A stretch of DNA of 64,000 nt from Nitratidesulfovibrio sp. SRB-5 (GCF_019931275.1 NZ_JAIOTY010000002.1:1390631-1454630), one strand, 5' to 3'. Counted from the first letter of the stretch, positions 7,396 to 16,448 are shown. Made by a program: numbers and translations. Notes: generated by a model from the letters alone, not told the origin.

Positions 7396-10302
7396 TCAGG
7401 CCCTGCTGTCGGGAAGCAGGATTTCCGACAGGGCCAGCCGATAGGTGCCGTGCCGGATGGCGGGCCCGATGCCGGTCCGGAACAGCATGACCGGCAGTTT
7501 GTCCGAAGGATGCGGCAATGCCTCGGCAAGCAGACGCCACGCCTTTTCCAGCAGGGATGCATGGCAAGGCGAAAGTGTTTCCGCGTCCCCCAGGCGAATG
7601 CGCAGGTGCAGCAGCGGCAGGGCGGCAAGAGGCTGCAATGCGTAGCCCATGTGCTCCAGGGCGCACCATGCGCGTTGCCAGGCCATGCCCGCGCGGACAA
7701 TGTCCGCCTCGGCCTCTCCGTTGGCCAGCAGCAGCGCCACGCCACCACTGCGCAGAACGCTGAGCGCACCGTGCAGCGGCATGAGCCTGCCGAGCCCGAC
7801 CTGGTTTGCCGCATGCATGGCGGACCATGGCCGCAGGCTGCGCAGGTACATCTCGCCCAGTGGGCCCGCCTCCAGATTGCCTAGGGGCAGCCCGTCGCCG
7901 TAGGGCCCCTGCTGTGGTTCGAAGCGGATGAAGCGCATCAGGTGTTCGTGCAGATCGGACCGTTCCACGCGTACCCTGTCGGCAAGGTAGACGGCCTTGG
8001 CCAGAATCTTGCGCTGCGCCGGGTCGGCAGCCCAGGCCAGTGTCGCATCCTGCTGTTCGTCCACGATGTGGTCAACCCGGTCGCGCACGGCGGGCGGTAT
8101 GGGGCAGGCCGAATACATGCGCCGGTTGGTATGCCGCCGCCAGAGGGCCGCCGCCATGATTTCGTGGCTTTGCACTCCGACCGGGGTGCAGTGAAGCGAC
8201 GCCACGCGGTTGTGGTCTTGTTCGTCGGGGAACAGTGAAAGATCGGCGTCCAGCCCGACACTGCCAGCGGCAAAAACGGCATTCTGCACGGCCGCCCCGC
8301 AGGCAAGCAGTGTGGCGACCTGCCGGTAATTGAAGAAGGAATCGTCCGCATGCCTTGCCGCGTGGATGTGTATGCCGGTTTCGTGCAGGGCGATGCGCCA
8401 TGGCTGCACGTTGTCGCCTGAGGGCGCCCGGGTGGCAGCCTGCGCGATGTATTCCAGCGTTGCGGGCGGGATGTCCTGGCGCAGCCCCATCATTTCCGGA
8501 TCAGGGGGGCGCGGGGCGCCGGTGCGCGGCGTGCCGAGAAAGAACCGTCGGGCGATGGCAAGCTTCAGCCGTTGCAAGGGGGACCGCAGGCCCTGGCGCA
8601 GCTTTCCGGTGGTGAATCGCCCCGTGAGCGGGTCGAATTGGCGAAAGTACGGCGTCGGCCTGATCCCTTTCTTGCCCAACAGCAGGCGGACCGCCTCCGT
8701 GCCGGCCATGCCCGCGCATATGTGGCAGGCGATGTCCAGCGAGGGGCCCCGGCGATCATGCAGGCTGACGAATCGCCTGTCCATGTAGCCAAGGTGGGCC
8801 GGGCGGGGCGCCAGCCCCATGCCGAAGCGCAGATATCCCTCCATTTTCTCGGTGTGTTCCGTGATGTCGAAGTAGTCGTCAAAGTTCATGCCGCCCGGCG
8901 TGAATACCAGCAGGGCGCACGAGAACCCGAGCGGCGCGGCGGTAATGACGGGAATGCCCAGCGCAAGGGCGCGGTTGAACAATTGACGGCGTATGTCGAG
9001 CGCAAAAAAGTCTATGCCATCCACCACCAGGTTGACATCCTTGAGGAAATCGTCGAGCGAGGTTGCGGAAATGCCCCCGGGAAAGGCGCGGATGTCCATG
9101 AACGGATTCACGCTGAGCGCGCGCTCGGTCATGACGTCGAGCTTGTTTCTCCCGAAGCTGGCGATGCTCGCCCCGTATTGTCTGTTGATGTTGACGGGCG
9201 AGTAAGCGTCGAAGTCGGCCAGGTTGAAATTGCCGATTCCGGTGCGGGCAAGCGTCATCAGGTGCACGCCGCCTACGCCACCCAGCCCCGCAATGGCCAC
9301 GCGTGAGCCGAGCAGCTTGCGCTGCCCGGCGTAGTCCACCAACCCCAGGTTTCTGCAAAAGGCCACATCCGAGTACGCGTCCCGGGTTTCGAGCTTGAGC
9401 ATGTCCAGCGGGACGCCGCTGGGTGTTTCGGGGTGGACGGGGTGTGTCGAGAAGTGGTTGAACAGGGCCCGGTGGTAGATGGTTTCGATGAAGTCGCGCT
9501 GCTCTTCGGCCAACTGGTCCAGAAGTTCCGGGCGTTGGCGCAGCAGATGATAGGCGGTGTACGGATCAAGGGGCTGGTCCCGCTTGACGGGGTTGTCCTT
9601 GGTATCCGTCTCTCCACTGTTCATGCGGACGAAGAACGTGAAGAGGTTGGTATCGAAGTCGTCGGAGTTGCCGTACTTTTCCTTGAGTTCATCCATGGTC
9701 TCGGAAAGGTTTATGCGTAATGCCACGGCAGGGGCATTCACGGAATCGTAATGGCGCACTTCTCCAAACGGCTTGAACAGGAATATCTGCGTATAGAAAT
9801 TCACATGCTTGGGGTTTACGGTAATGACGATGTCGTCGAAACTGGACATGATGGAGTACTGGAACATGGCCTTCGCAAGATAGACCATGAGGTTTGTCCA
9901 CCTGCGTGTGTACTGCGTCGCAAGTGATCCGACTTCGGCAATGATCCTTCCCTTGTCCCGCAGCGTGTCGAGTTCGGGCTTGTACAAGGCGTCCATGGGA
10001 AGCCCGAACAAGTCAGAGTCTGGTATGTGCGATAGCGTGCAGAGCACGTCGTTGTAGCTTTTGAAGACGAAAACGGAAGTTTGCGGCAGCATGCTCCAGA
10101 TGGTGTAGTGCATGAGAGACGGGTGCGGCCTGGTGTAGCCAGAGCGCAGGTACTCTTCATACACAAGGCGGAACGCCCTCGTATATTCGTCGGGCGTTTC
10201 CGCTATTTTTATGGCTGGCCTGTCCAGGGAGCCCAGTTTGCACTGGAGCAGGGAAGACCGCTTGATGCGAATGGTGCGTCTTTTGTCGGCGATTGCGAGC
10301 AT
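7396..10302 (-). CDS. Three-domain fusion: FeeM-like N-acyltransferase, ThiF/E1-like, nitroreductase-like
   Basis: Unusual 968-residue protein. Residues 1-230 resemble the GNAT-fold FeeM/autoinducer-synthase-like acyltransferases found with PEP-CTERM systems (AEVGSLATQ near 122-130; NPKHVNFY near 163-170). Residues about 310-600 form an E1/ThiF-like adenylation domain with GLGGVGG (339-345), ADFDAYSPVNINRQ (362-375) and K387. Residues about 620-965 resemble a nitroreductase-like domain (RAPSGDNVQPWR). The E1 plus nitroreductase pairing recalls the mycobacterial Rv1355c family; the N-terminal acyltransferase is an added part. A sigma-54 promoter lies in front. I infer production of a small acylated, adenylation-dependent metabolite or signal, but the reaction is unknown. 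Confidence 0.82.
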   Translation of the reverse strand: MLAIADKRRTIRIKRSSLLQCKLGSLDRPAIKIAETPDEYTRAFRLVYEEYLRSGYTRPHPSLMHYTIWSMLPQTSVFVFKSYNDVLCTLSHIPDSDLFGLPMDALYKPELDTLRDKGRIIAEVGSLATQYTRRWTNLMVYLAKAMFQYSIMSSFDDIVITVNPKHVNFYTQIFLFKPFGEVRHYDSVNAPAVALRINLSETMDELKEKYGNSDDFDTNLFTFFVRMNSGETDTKDNPVKRDQPLDPYTAYHLLRQRPELLDQLAEEQRDFIETIYHRALFNHFSTHPVHPETPSGVPLDMLKLETRDAYSDVAFCRNLGLVDYAGQRKLLGSRVAIAGLGGVGGVHLMTLARTGIGNFNLADFDAYSPVNINRQYGASIASFGRNKLDVMTERALSVNPFMDIRAFPGGISATSLDDFLKDVNLVVDGIDFFALDIRRQLFNRALALGIPVITAAPLGFSCALLVFTPGGMNFDDYFDITEHTEKMEGYLRFGMGLAPRPAHLGYMDRRFVSLHDRRGPSLDIACHICAGMAGTEAVRLLLGKKGIRPTPYFRQFDPLTGRFTTGKLRQGLRSPLQRLKLAIARRFFLGTPRTGAPRPPDPEMMGLRQDIPPATLEYIAQAATRAPSGDNVQPWRIALHETGIHIHAARHADDSFFNYRQVATLLACGAAVQNAVFAAGSVGLDADLSLFPDEQDHNRVASLHCTPVGVQSHEIMAAALWRRHTNRRMYSACPIPPAVRDRVDHIVDEQQDATLAWAADPAQRKILAKAVYLADRVRVERSDLHEHLMRFIRFEPQQGPYGDGLPLGNLEAGPLGEMYLRSLRPWSAMHAANQVGLGRLMPLHGALSVLRSGGVALLLANGEAEADIVRAGMAWQRAWCALEHMGYALQPLAALPLLHLRIRLGDAETLSPCHASLLEKAWRLLAEALPHPSDKLPVMLFRTGIGPAIRHGTYRLALSEILLPDSRA

Positions 10303-10350
10303 GGTGGCCTCTGTGTGGCTGATCTGCGCGTTGTGCCTTTGGTGGGGCTC

Positions 10351-10367
10351 AAGCCAGTTTCATGCCA
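10351..10367 (-). promoter_or_regulatory. Sigma-54 promoter for the E1 fusion gene
   Basis: Minus-strand TGGCATGAAACTGGCTT with GG-N10-GC spacing, 49-65 bases before the start codon at 10302. The TGGCATG part is shared with the sites at 10458 and 11589. Confidence 0.72.
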
Positions 10368-10391
10368 GTGGAGTGCCGGTGCGAGGTTTTT

Positions 10392-10407
10392 CGACAGCAG
10401 GGTGTCG
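10392..10407. promoter_or_regulatory. Candidate activator site CGACA-N6-TGTCG between divergent sigma-54 promoters
   Basis: A perfect five-base inverted repeat with a six-base spacer (GCAGGG) lies between the minus-strand promoter at 10351-10367 and the plus-strand one at 10458-10474. The same arrangement, with spacer GCGTGT, occurs at 7291-7305 upstream of the PEP-CTERM promoter. Confidence 0.45.
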
Positions 10408-10457
10408 CTTTTGCGTGGTAGTGATTTGTAATGATCCGAGATTGTTTGTTTTGTGTT

Positions 10458-10474
10458 TGGCATGAATGTGGCAT
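10458..10474 (+). promoter_or_regulatory. Sigma-54 promoter for the PilZ gene
   Basis: TGGCATGAATGTGGCAT has GG-N10-GC spacing and lies about 120 bases before the chosen PilZ start. The -12 box is TGGCA rather than TTGCA, so the match is moderate. Confidence 0.6.
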
Positions 10475-10592
10475 GGAGTATGGTGGCAACGCGGTGCGCC
10501 GAGGTTCTGTTCGCGGAGTACAATGATGTTCAGCATGATTGGTATGCGAACCACTTAAAGGCGGAAATTCCGTAAGTGAGGGCGCTGTTGTG

Positions 10593-11156
10593 ATGAGTGT
10601 TGAAGTAGATATGCAAGCAGGGGCGCGGCTCGCAAATGTTTCTGAATGTCTGAAGTGTCCACCTGGGCAGATTGCTTCCGGAATACTGAATACGTTCTTT
10701 GAAAGTGGATATGTTGGCTATATGAATAGTGATATTGAGAAAAGGAGGGTTCATCGCAAGTTTGCGAAAATTGATGCCATAGCGCATGTTTCTGAAGGTG
10801 CAAATCAGTACAGATGTACCCCGACTGTCATAAGGAATATCTCTTTATGTGGTTTCAGGGCGGAGATACATCAAGCATGCGGTGAATACGAAAAGGTCAT
10901 GAGAGAGGCAGGCGCTTTCGAATTGATGTTTACATTTCCTGCGGATGAAGATGTTGTGACGTTCAATTGCCAGATACGTTACATGGCTGTTGGTGACAGG
11001 GTGGTGGTGGGTGGGGCGTTTGTAACGCCTGATATCATTTCACTTCGTGCGTTGGTGAAATACCTGCTGTCACAGCAGGCCGAAGATGGACACGACGCTG
11101 TGGTGTGTCGAGAGAATTTACAGGTGTCGGATTTTCCGACAAGCGGAACGGCATGA
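10593..11156 (+). CDS. PilZ-domain protein (putative c-di-GMP receptor)
   Basis: Cytoplasmic protein of 187 residues. It shows the two PilZ binding motifs: an Arg-rich RRVHRK near residue 50 and NISLCG (N/D-x-S-x-x-G type) about 25 residues later. It therefore probably binds cyclic di-GMP. The frame extends upstream to a TTG at 10539, but ATG 10593 (or GTG 10590) follows a GAGG sequence and is preferred. GC content is lower than in the neighbouring polysaccharide genes. It is divergent from the E1 fusion and has its own sigma-54 promoter match, which links c-di-GMP signalling with this locus. The target protein is not evident. Confidence 0.75.
   Translation: MSVEVDMQAGARLANVSECLKCPPGQIASGILNTFFESGYVGYMNSDIEKRRVHRKFAKIDAIAHVSEGANQYRCTPTVIRNISLCGFRAEIHQACGEYEKVMREAGAFELMFTFPADEDVVTFNCQIRYMAVGDRVVVGGAFVTPDIISLRALVKYLLSQQAEDGHDAVVCRENLQVSDFPTSGTA
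11125..11141. promoter_or_regulatory. Perfect palindrome TGTCGGATTTTCCGACA
   Basis: A seven-base perfect inverted repeat with a TTT centre, inside the last codons of the PilZ gene. It is the cleanest copy of the TGTCGG/CCGACA element in this window. A further half-site (TGTCGGA, 11368-11374) lies between it and the prsT promoter. Confidence 0.45.
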
Positions 11157-11647
11157 ACATTCTGCGCCGAGCCGGTTCTGTATTGTAACAATTGTGCGGG
11201 CGGGGGGGCGCAGGGGCAGGTCATCCAGGTTCGCCGGGTGCATGAAATACAGGCGCGTACGGCATTGCCGTATGCCCGGCAGGGCGTGGCGTGTGAGTGG
11301 CCGGTTGCGTTGCGTCGCGTGTAGGGGATGCCCGCACCCGGCAGGTAGGTTCCGGTGCGTTTGTTGTTGTCGGAACGGTCGTGGGTGTCTTTGCCTTCGC
11401 CGTGTTGGTTTCACGCGGAATCAACGGGTGTGGGCAGAGGCTTTTTTTTGTCCAGCTTATCACGACCAGCGTCCAGTTTATCATGCGAGTCTTGGTTATC
11501 AATACGTAATACGGAAAAGTCTAGAATGTATTTTTTATAATACGGTAAAATATAGAACCATTTTTTGTGCATATTCGGCGCGACCAACTGGCATGGTATT
11601 GGCTCTTATAGGGGACACATCCGTTTTTCGAGAAACCGGAGGCCCCT
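11157..11647 (+). promoter_or_regulatory. Long intergenic region upstream of prsT
   Basis: No convincing gene lies in these 491 bases. The left part is G-rich; the part at 11500-11580 is AT-rich. Near its end is the sigma-54 site at 11589-11605, then a short leader and the ribosome-binding site GGAGG at 11638-11642. The AT-rich stretch could help DNA bending between an upstream activator site and the promoter. Confidence 0.55.
11589..11605 (+). promoter_or_regulatory. Sigma-54 promoter for prsT and possibly the polysaccharide genes
   Basis: TGGCATGGTATTGGCTC has GG at 11590-11591 and GC at 11602-11603, exactly ten bases apart, 43 bases before the prsT start. It is nearly the same sequence as the sites at 10351 and 10458. 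Confidence 0.7.
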
Positions 11648-14299
11648 GTGTGGAACAATCTTCGCTGGATCGTTTGCTGGGTCGTGGTCATGCTGTCCGT
11701 TTCGGGTTGCGGAACCGACAAGGCCGGGGACTTCCTGTCCGAAGGGCGCAAGCTGATGGGGCAAGGCAACCCGGCTGGCGCCGTGGTGCTCTTCAAGAAT
11801 GCGCTGGAAAAGGATCCCGGCGACTACACGCTGCATCTTGAACTGGGCCGCGCCTACTATGCGCTTGGCAAGATTGATCTGGCCGAGAACGAGCTTCAGA
11901 AGTGCTACCGGCAGCAGCCAAATGACCCGGCGCTGAATCTCGCCCTGGGCGAAGTGTACGTTGCGCGCAACCTTCCGGACCAGGCGCTTGTTCATGTCCA
12001 GAAGTTCGAGGAGCATGCCGGTGCCACCGCTGCCTCGCGCGAGTTGGCTGGGCTTGCCTATGGCCAGGCCAGGCGCCCGGAAGAAGCGCGCAAGGCCCTG
12101 GAGCAGGCATTCAGCCTTGATCCCAAGTGCATATCCGCTCGGTTGGCGTTGGGGCGCCTTTTCCTGTACCGGGGCGACCTGCGCGCGGCTTCTTCCGTGC
12201 TGCAAGAGGCCCTTTCCATCGGTCCCGATGACTCGGCGGCCCTTGCGCTTCAGGGCGACATCCTGTTGCGGCAGGGAGAGACGGACAAGGCGCTTTCCCT
12301 GTTCCGCAGGGTCACCCAGTTGACCCCCCTTGATGAAAACGCCCGGTACATGGTGGGCGTGCTCCAGTTGCAGCTTGGCAACGAGGCCGAGGCCGCGCAG
12401 ACGGCCGCCGCCATGCGCGCGGACTTCAAGGACAGCGCCCTGGTGTTCCTGTTGGAGGGCGCCCTGGCCGCCACCAGGAAGGACTTCTCCGAAGCCGCCA
12501 CCCTCCTGCAACGCAGCGTGGCGCTGCGCCCCAGCGTGGAGGGCTACTACAAGCTGGGGATGGCGCTCTATGCCAAGGGCGATCTGGAAATGGCCCTGAG
12601 CCAGTTCAACACGGTGCTGGCATCCACCCCGGACCATGACGCGGCCCGGCGGATGGTATGCACCATCCTGCTTGCCCAGCGCCGCCTGGACGAGGCGATG
12701 CAGGAGGCCCGGAAGCTTCTCGACAGGAATCCGGGAGACGCCAACGCCCATTTCCTGATGGCCGGGGTGCTTCTGGCCGGAAAGGACAAGCGAGGCGCCG
12801 AGAAAGAACTGGAGGCCGGTCTGGCCCAGGAGCCGGCCCACATCGGCGCCCTGTTGCAGCTCAGCACGCTGAAGCAGTCGGAAGGAAGGACGGACGAGGC
12901 CCTGGCGGACCTGCGCACCGCCGTGGTCGCGGCCCCGGACAACATCATCGCCCGCAACGCGCTGTATTCCTTCCACTTGGGCCGAGGTGAAATGGACAAG
13001 GCGGAGAAGGTCGTCCTCGAAGGGGTGAACAACACCCCGCAGGACGCCGTGCTGTATACGATGCTTGTCCCTCTCTATGCCAATGCGGGCAAGGAGGCCA
13101 AGGCGCTTGACGCGGTGGCCAAAGCCCACCGGGCCGATCCGGCATTTGCCGATGCATATCTTGCCGGTCTGCGCGTCCATGCCGGGGCGGGCAGGGTGGA
13201 GCAGGCGCTGGCCGAGAGCGAGGCGTATCTTGCCGTTTCGCCCGACTCTCCGGGCTTCCTTGTGGCGTCCGGGGCGCTGCTTGATCTGCTGGGCAGGACG
13301 GCCGAGGCGGATGCGCGGTTCGACAGGGCGCTCGCGAGCAAGGACCGCCAGGTTGTGCTTGTGGTCGCCAACCGTGCCGCTGCGACAGGGCGCACCGACA
13401 AGGCGAGGCAGGTTCTGGAGGCGGCGTTGCAGGCTGACAGCCAGGAAGACCTGCGCGAGGCGCTCGCCGTGCTGCTGGTGCGGGAGAACAAGCCGGATGC
13501 CGCGCTTGCCCTTTACAGCAGCATCGAGGCGCAACGACCGCGCGAAGCCCTGATCGGCCGCTATCGCCTGCTTACCCACATGCGGCGCAACCAGGAGGCC
13601 GCCGAGACGGCACGCACGCTTGGCCTGCGGGAAGGCGGTTCGTCGTTGCCGACCATGCTCGAAGCCTATGCGCTTGAACGCATGCAGCAGCGCGAACAGG
13701 GAATCCAGCTTCTTGATGCGGCGTATCGCCAGAAGGGAAGCGCGGATCTGCTGCTGGCGATGGGGGGGATGCTGGAGCGAGGCGGGGATCTTGCCCGGGC
13801 CGAAGCCTGCTACAAGGACGCCCTGAAGGTCCAGCCCGACGATGTGCCGACCCTGCTGGCCATGGGCACGCTGCAGATGCGCCGCAAGGCATACTCCAAG
13901 TCCGTTCCCGTCTACGAAAAGGCTTTGCGCCTGGCTCCGGCCAATGTCGTGGCCATGAACAACCTGGCCATGGCCTATTTGCAACAGAACGGCCGGGCGC
14001 AGATGGCCTTGCAGCTGGCCCTTCAGGCGTACACGCATTCTCCCGAGAATCCCGAGGTGCTTGATACCCTTGGCACCTGCATGATGGCCAACGGCAGGGC
14101 CGACGAGGCCTCCCGGGCATATGGCCGCGCGGTGGCGGCGGCGCCTGAAAACCCCACGCTGCGCTACCACCATGCGGAGGCGCACTTCAAGGCCGGGCGC
14201 AAGGGCAAGGCCGCGGAAGAACTGCGCGTGGCCCTTCAGACCCCCGACTTTCCCGAGGCGGCGCAAGCCAGGGAATTGCTGCGCAAAGCCGGCAACTGA
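11648..14299 (+). CDS. prsT: PEP-CTERM system TPR-repeat lipoprotein PrsT
   Basis: Exported TPR protein of 883 residues, the usual size for PrsT. A hydrophobic signal ends in the lipobox-like SVSGC (Cys near residue 21), so it is probably lipid-anchored. The rest is a continuous series of 34-residue TPR units, many recognisable from the A-x-x-x-G/A-x-x-L and PDD/PEN patterns. PrsT is known as a marker of exosortase/EPS loci and is thought to act as a periplasmic or outer-membrane scaffold. The start is GTG 11648, five bases after GGAGG. It is the first gene of the long plus-strand run and sits behind a sigma-54 promoter match. Confidence 0.92.
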   Translation: MWNNLRWIVCWVVVMLSVSGCGTDKAGDFLSEGRKLMGQGNPAGAVVLFKNALEKDPGDYTLHLELGRAYYALGKIDLAENELQKCYRQQPNDPALNLALGEVYVARNLPDQALVHVQKFEEHAGATAASRELAGLAYGQARRPEEARKALEQAFSLDPKCISARLALGRLFLYRGDLRAASSVLQEALSIGPDDSAALALQGDILLRQGETDKALSLFRRVTQLTPLDENARYMVGVLQLQLGNEAEAAQTAAAMRADFKDSALVFLLEGALAATRKDFSEAATLLQRSVALRPSVEGYYKLGMALYAKGDLEMALSQFNTVLASTPDHDAARRMVCTILLAQRRLDEAMQEARKLLDRNPGDANAHFLMAGVLLAGKDKRGAEKELEAGLAQEPAHIGALLQLSTLKQSEGRTDEALADLRTAVVAAPDNIIARNALYSFHLGRGEMDKAEKVVLEGVNNTPQDAVLYTMLVPLYANAGKEAKALDAVAKAHRADPAFADAYLAGLRVHAGAGRVEQALAESEAYLAVSPDSPGFLVASGALLDLLGRTAEADARFDRALASKDRQVVLVVANRAAATGRTDKARQVLEAALQADSQEDLREALAVLLVRENKPDAALALYSSIEAQRPREALIGRYRLLTHMRRNQEAAETARTLGLREGGSSLPTMLEAYALERMQQREQGIQLLDAAYRQKGSADLLLAMGGMLERGGDLARAEACYKDALKVQPDDVPTLLAMGTLQMRRKAYSKSVPVYEKALRLAPANVVAMNNLAMAYLQQNGRAQMALQLALQAYTHSPENPEVLDTLGTCMMANGRADEASRAYGRAVAAAPENPTLRYHHAEAHFKAGRKGKAAEELRVALQTPDFPEAAQARELLRKAGN

Positions 14300-14310
14300 C
14301 GAGGTTGGGA

Positions 14311-15642
14311 ATGAGCCGCCTGCCCATCATACACCTGTTGCGTGATTCCGCCTGGGTGGCGCTGGCGCTGCTTTTGGCCGTGCTGTCGTCGGCTCCGCAC
14401 GGCGTGGCGGCGCCGCCGTTGCGCGACCTGCTGGCGCTGGCTGTCGTCCTGCTGCTGTGTGCGGCCACGGTGGAAGCGCTGGAGGCCAAAGGAGAAGATG
14501 TCCACCCGGGGGTGGGCGGAACCGTCCTTGCCGTGCTTGCGGCAGCGGTGGTGCTGGTGCCGCTGCATTTCGGCACCGGCATACTGCTGCAACACGAAGG
14601 CGTGGCTCTGTGGGCGCTCCTCTGGTTTGCCCTGCTGCGCGGTGGGTGCGTTCTCGCATCCTCGTACTGGCGCGTATTTCCCGCGCTGGTGCGGAGCGTT
14701 CTCGTGCTTGGCAATGCCGAGGGCATCCGCAGGATGACGGCTCTCGTGGCAGATTCCGACGGGCGGTACCGGGTGAAAGCCGCCGTCCAGTGCCCTGATC
14801 CGGGGGCGGAGGTGGCGCGGCGCGATGCGGACTGGCTGGCGGACCTCGCCCGCCGGGAGGGCGTGCGCATCATCGTGATCAGCCTGTCGGAACGGCGTGG
14901 CACGTTCCCGCTCGATGCCGTGCTGCGGTGCCGGTTGCGCGGGGTGCGGGTGCTTGATGCGCCCACCTTCTACGAGCTTGTCACGCGCAAGCTGAACATC
15001 GAGGGCATCACCCCCGGCTGGTTCATCTTCGCGCCGGGCTTCGGTGGGGCGCGTTGGGAAGAATGCGCCAGGCGGCATGCGGATATCGTGCTGGCGCTCC
15101 TGGCGCTTTGCCTGGTGGCTCCGTTCCTGCCTTTCGTGGCGCTTGCCGTCTCCCTTGATTCACCCGGGCCCATACTGTTCCGGCAGGTTCGGGTGGGGCG
15201 GGGAGGCAAGCCGTTCGTGCTCTACAAGTTCAGAACCATGGGCGATGGCGCGGAAAGGGACACCGGGCCGGTATGGGCGCGCGTCAACGACAGCCGGGTG
15301 ACCCGCCTTGGCGGTTTTCTGCGCCGCTGTCGCATTGATGAACTGCCGCAGCTTTTCAACGTGCTGCGCGGGGACATGGGGTTCATCGGTCCGCGTCCGG
15401 AACGTCCCGAATTCGTGTCCGAACTGGTGCGCGAAGTGCCTTTCTACGATCAGCGCCACGCCGTGAAGCCCGGGCTTACCGGGTGGGCGCAAGTGTGCTT
15501 CCCCTATGGGGCCAGCAAGTCCGATGCGCTCGAAAAGCTGCGCTACGACCTCTATTACATCAAGAACCGTACGCTGATGCTGGATATGGAGATTCTTGCG
15601 AGGACATTCTCCGTTGTACTTTTAGGAGCAGGAGCACGATAG
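14311..15642 (+). CDS. Exopolysaccharide polyprenyl-glycosylphosphotransferase, PEP-CTERM/EpsH system type
   Basis: Membrane enzyme of 443 residues that starts repeat-unit synthesis by moving a sugar phosphate onto undecaprenyl phosphate. It has N-terminal membrane helices (about 10-120), a Rossmann-like middle (about 125-240) and a further helix near 255-285. The conserved bacterial sugar-transferase domain follows, with RQVRVGRGGKPF, YKFRTM, RIDELPQL and GPRPERPE. The ATG at 14311 is chosen over the TTG at 14305 because GAGG precedes it by six bases. It follows prsT by 11 bases and overlaps the next start by one base. Confidence 0.92.
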   Translation: MSRLPIIHLLRDSAWVALALLLAVLSSAPHGVAAPPLRDLLALAVVLLLCAATVEALEAKGEDVHPGVGGTVLAVLAAAVVLVPLHFGTGILLQHEGVALWALLWFALLRGGCVLASSYWRVFPALVRSVLVLGNAEGIRRMTALVADSDGRYRVKAAVQCPDPGAEVARRDADWLADLARREGVRIIVISLSERRGTFPLDAVLRCRLRGVRVLDAPTFYELVTRKLNIEGITPGWFIFAPGFGGARWEECARRHADIVLALLALCLVAPFLPFVALAVSLDSPGPILFRQVRVGRGGKPFVLYKFRTMGDGAERDTGPVWARVNDSRVTRLGGFLRRCRIDELPQLFNVLRGDMGFIGPRPERPEFVSELVREVPFYDQRHAVKPGLTGWAQVCFPYGASKSDALEKLRYDLYYIKNRTLMLDMEILARTFSVVLLGAGAR

Positions 15643-16448
15643 TGAAATATTTTGCTGGAATCGTGGCTGTTGTCGCTGTGCTTGTGTGCGCGTCTTCCGG
15701 TTATTCCTTCGAGTACGTAGTCGGATACGGAGACGTGATCAACGTCAATGTGTGGGGTGAAAAGGACCTGTCGGTCAAGGTGACGGTCAGGCCGGACGGC
15801 AAGGTGACGCTGCCGGGCGTTGGCGATGTGGACGCCGCCGGGCAAACCCCGGAGCAACTGCAAACGAAGATAGCCGCGAAATATGCTGAAATCGTGCGCA
15901 ATCCGGTCGTCACCGTAAGTGTGGACACGTCGCAGAACAACAGCGTGGTCGTGCATGGGCCGGGCGTGAAGCCAGGCATGGTTCCCCTTGTGGGGCGGAC
16001 TACGCTTTTGCAGGTGCTCACCCGTGTGGCTCCCGAAGCCACGGCGGATCTTGATGGCGCAACACTGTCGCGTGGAGAGGACGTGCTGAGGACCGGTTTT
16101 CGCGATCTCTACGAGCGGGGCGTTGCCTCGGACGATGTGGAGCTCAAGCCGGGGGACAGGGTGTTCATTCCTTTCCGTTCGAAATGGGCGGTGTACGTCG
16201 TCGGCGCCGTGAACACCCCGAAGACCATCGCCCACCACGATGGCATGACGCTGCTGGAGGCACTGCTGGCCGCCGAAGGATTCACGCGGTTTGCCGACCG
16301 GAATCGGACGGAGGTCGTGCGCGCTCACGACGGGCGTCCGGAGGTCATCGTCGTGCGCGCGGGCGACCTTGTCGACAAGGGCGACCTTAGCCAGAACGTG
16401 CTGCTGCAGGCGGGCGATTACGTGATCGCCAAAAAGGGGATGTTCTAG
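15642..16448 (+). CDS. Wza-type polysaccharide export protein, exosortase-system type
   Basis: Periplasmic/outer-membrane polysaccharide export protein of 268 residues. It has a signal peptide (about 1-22), a Poly_export domain (YVVGYGDVINVNVWGE from about 26) and SLBB-like repeats (about 100-150 and 185-235). The GTG start overlaps the previous TAG stop by one base and follows AGGAGC. No lipobox Cys of the Wza kind is obvious, which is common in the shorter exosortase-associated group. It should form or gate the outer export channel together with the chain-length protein encoded next. Confidence 0.9.
   Translation: MKYFAGIVAVVAVLVCASSGYSFEYVVGYGDVINVNVWGEKDLSVKVTVRPDGKVTLPGVGDVDAAGQTPEQLQTKIAAKYAEIVRNPVVTVSVDTSQNNSVVVHGPGVKPGMVPLVGRTTLLQVLTRVAPEATADLDGATLSRGEDVLRTGFRDLYERGVASDDVELKPGDRVFIPFRSKWAVYVVGAVNTPKTIAHHDGMTLLEALLAAEGFTRFADRNRTEVVRAHDGRPEVIVVRAGDLVDKGDLSQNVLLQAGDYVIAKKGMF

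Noticed and set aside
11521-11560. Sigma-70 promoter with TATAAT in the AT-rich stretch before prsT
   Set aside because: A TATAAT hexamer is present but no acceptable -35 box lies 16-18 bases upstream; the sigma-54 site nearer the gene fits better.
11606-14266. 886-codon open frame on the minus strand opposite prsT
   Set aside because: It is the antisense shadow of a GC-rich TPR gene: no recognisable domain, biased composition and no ribosome-binding site.
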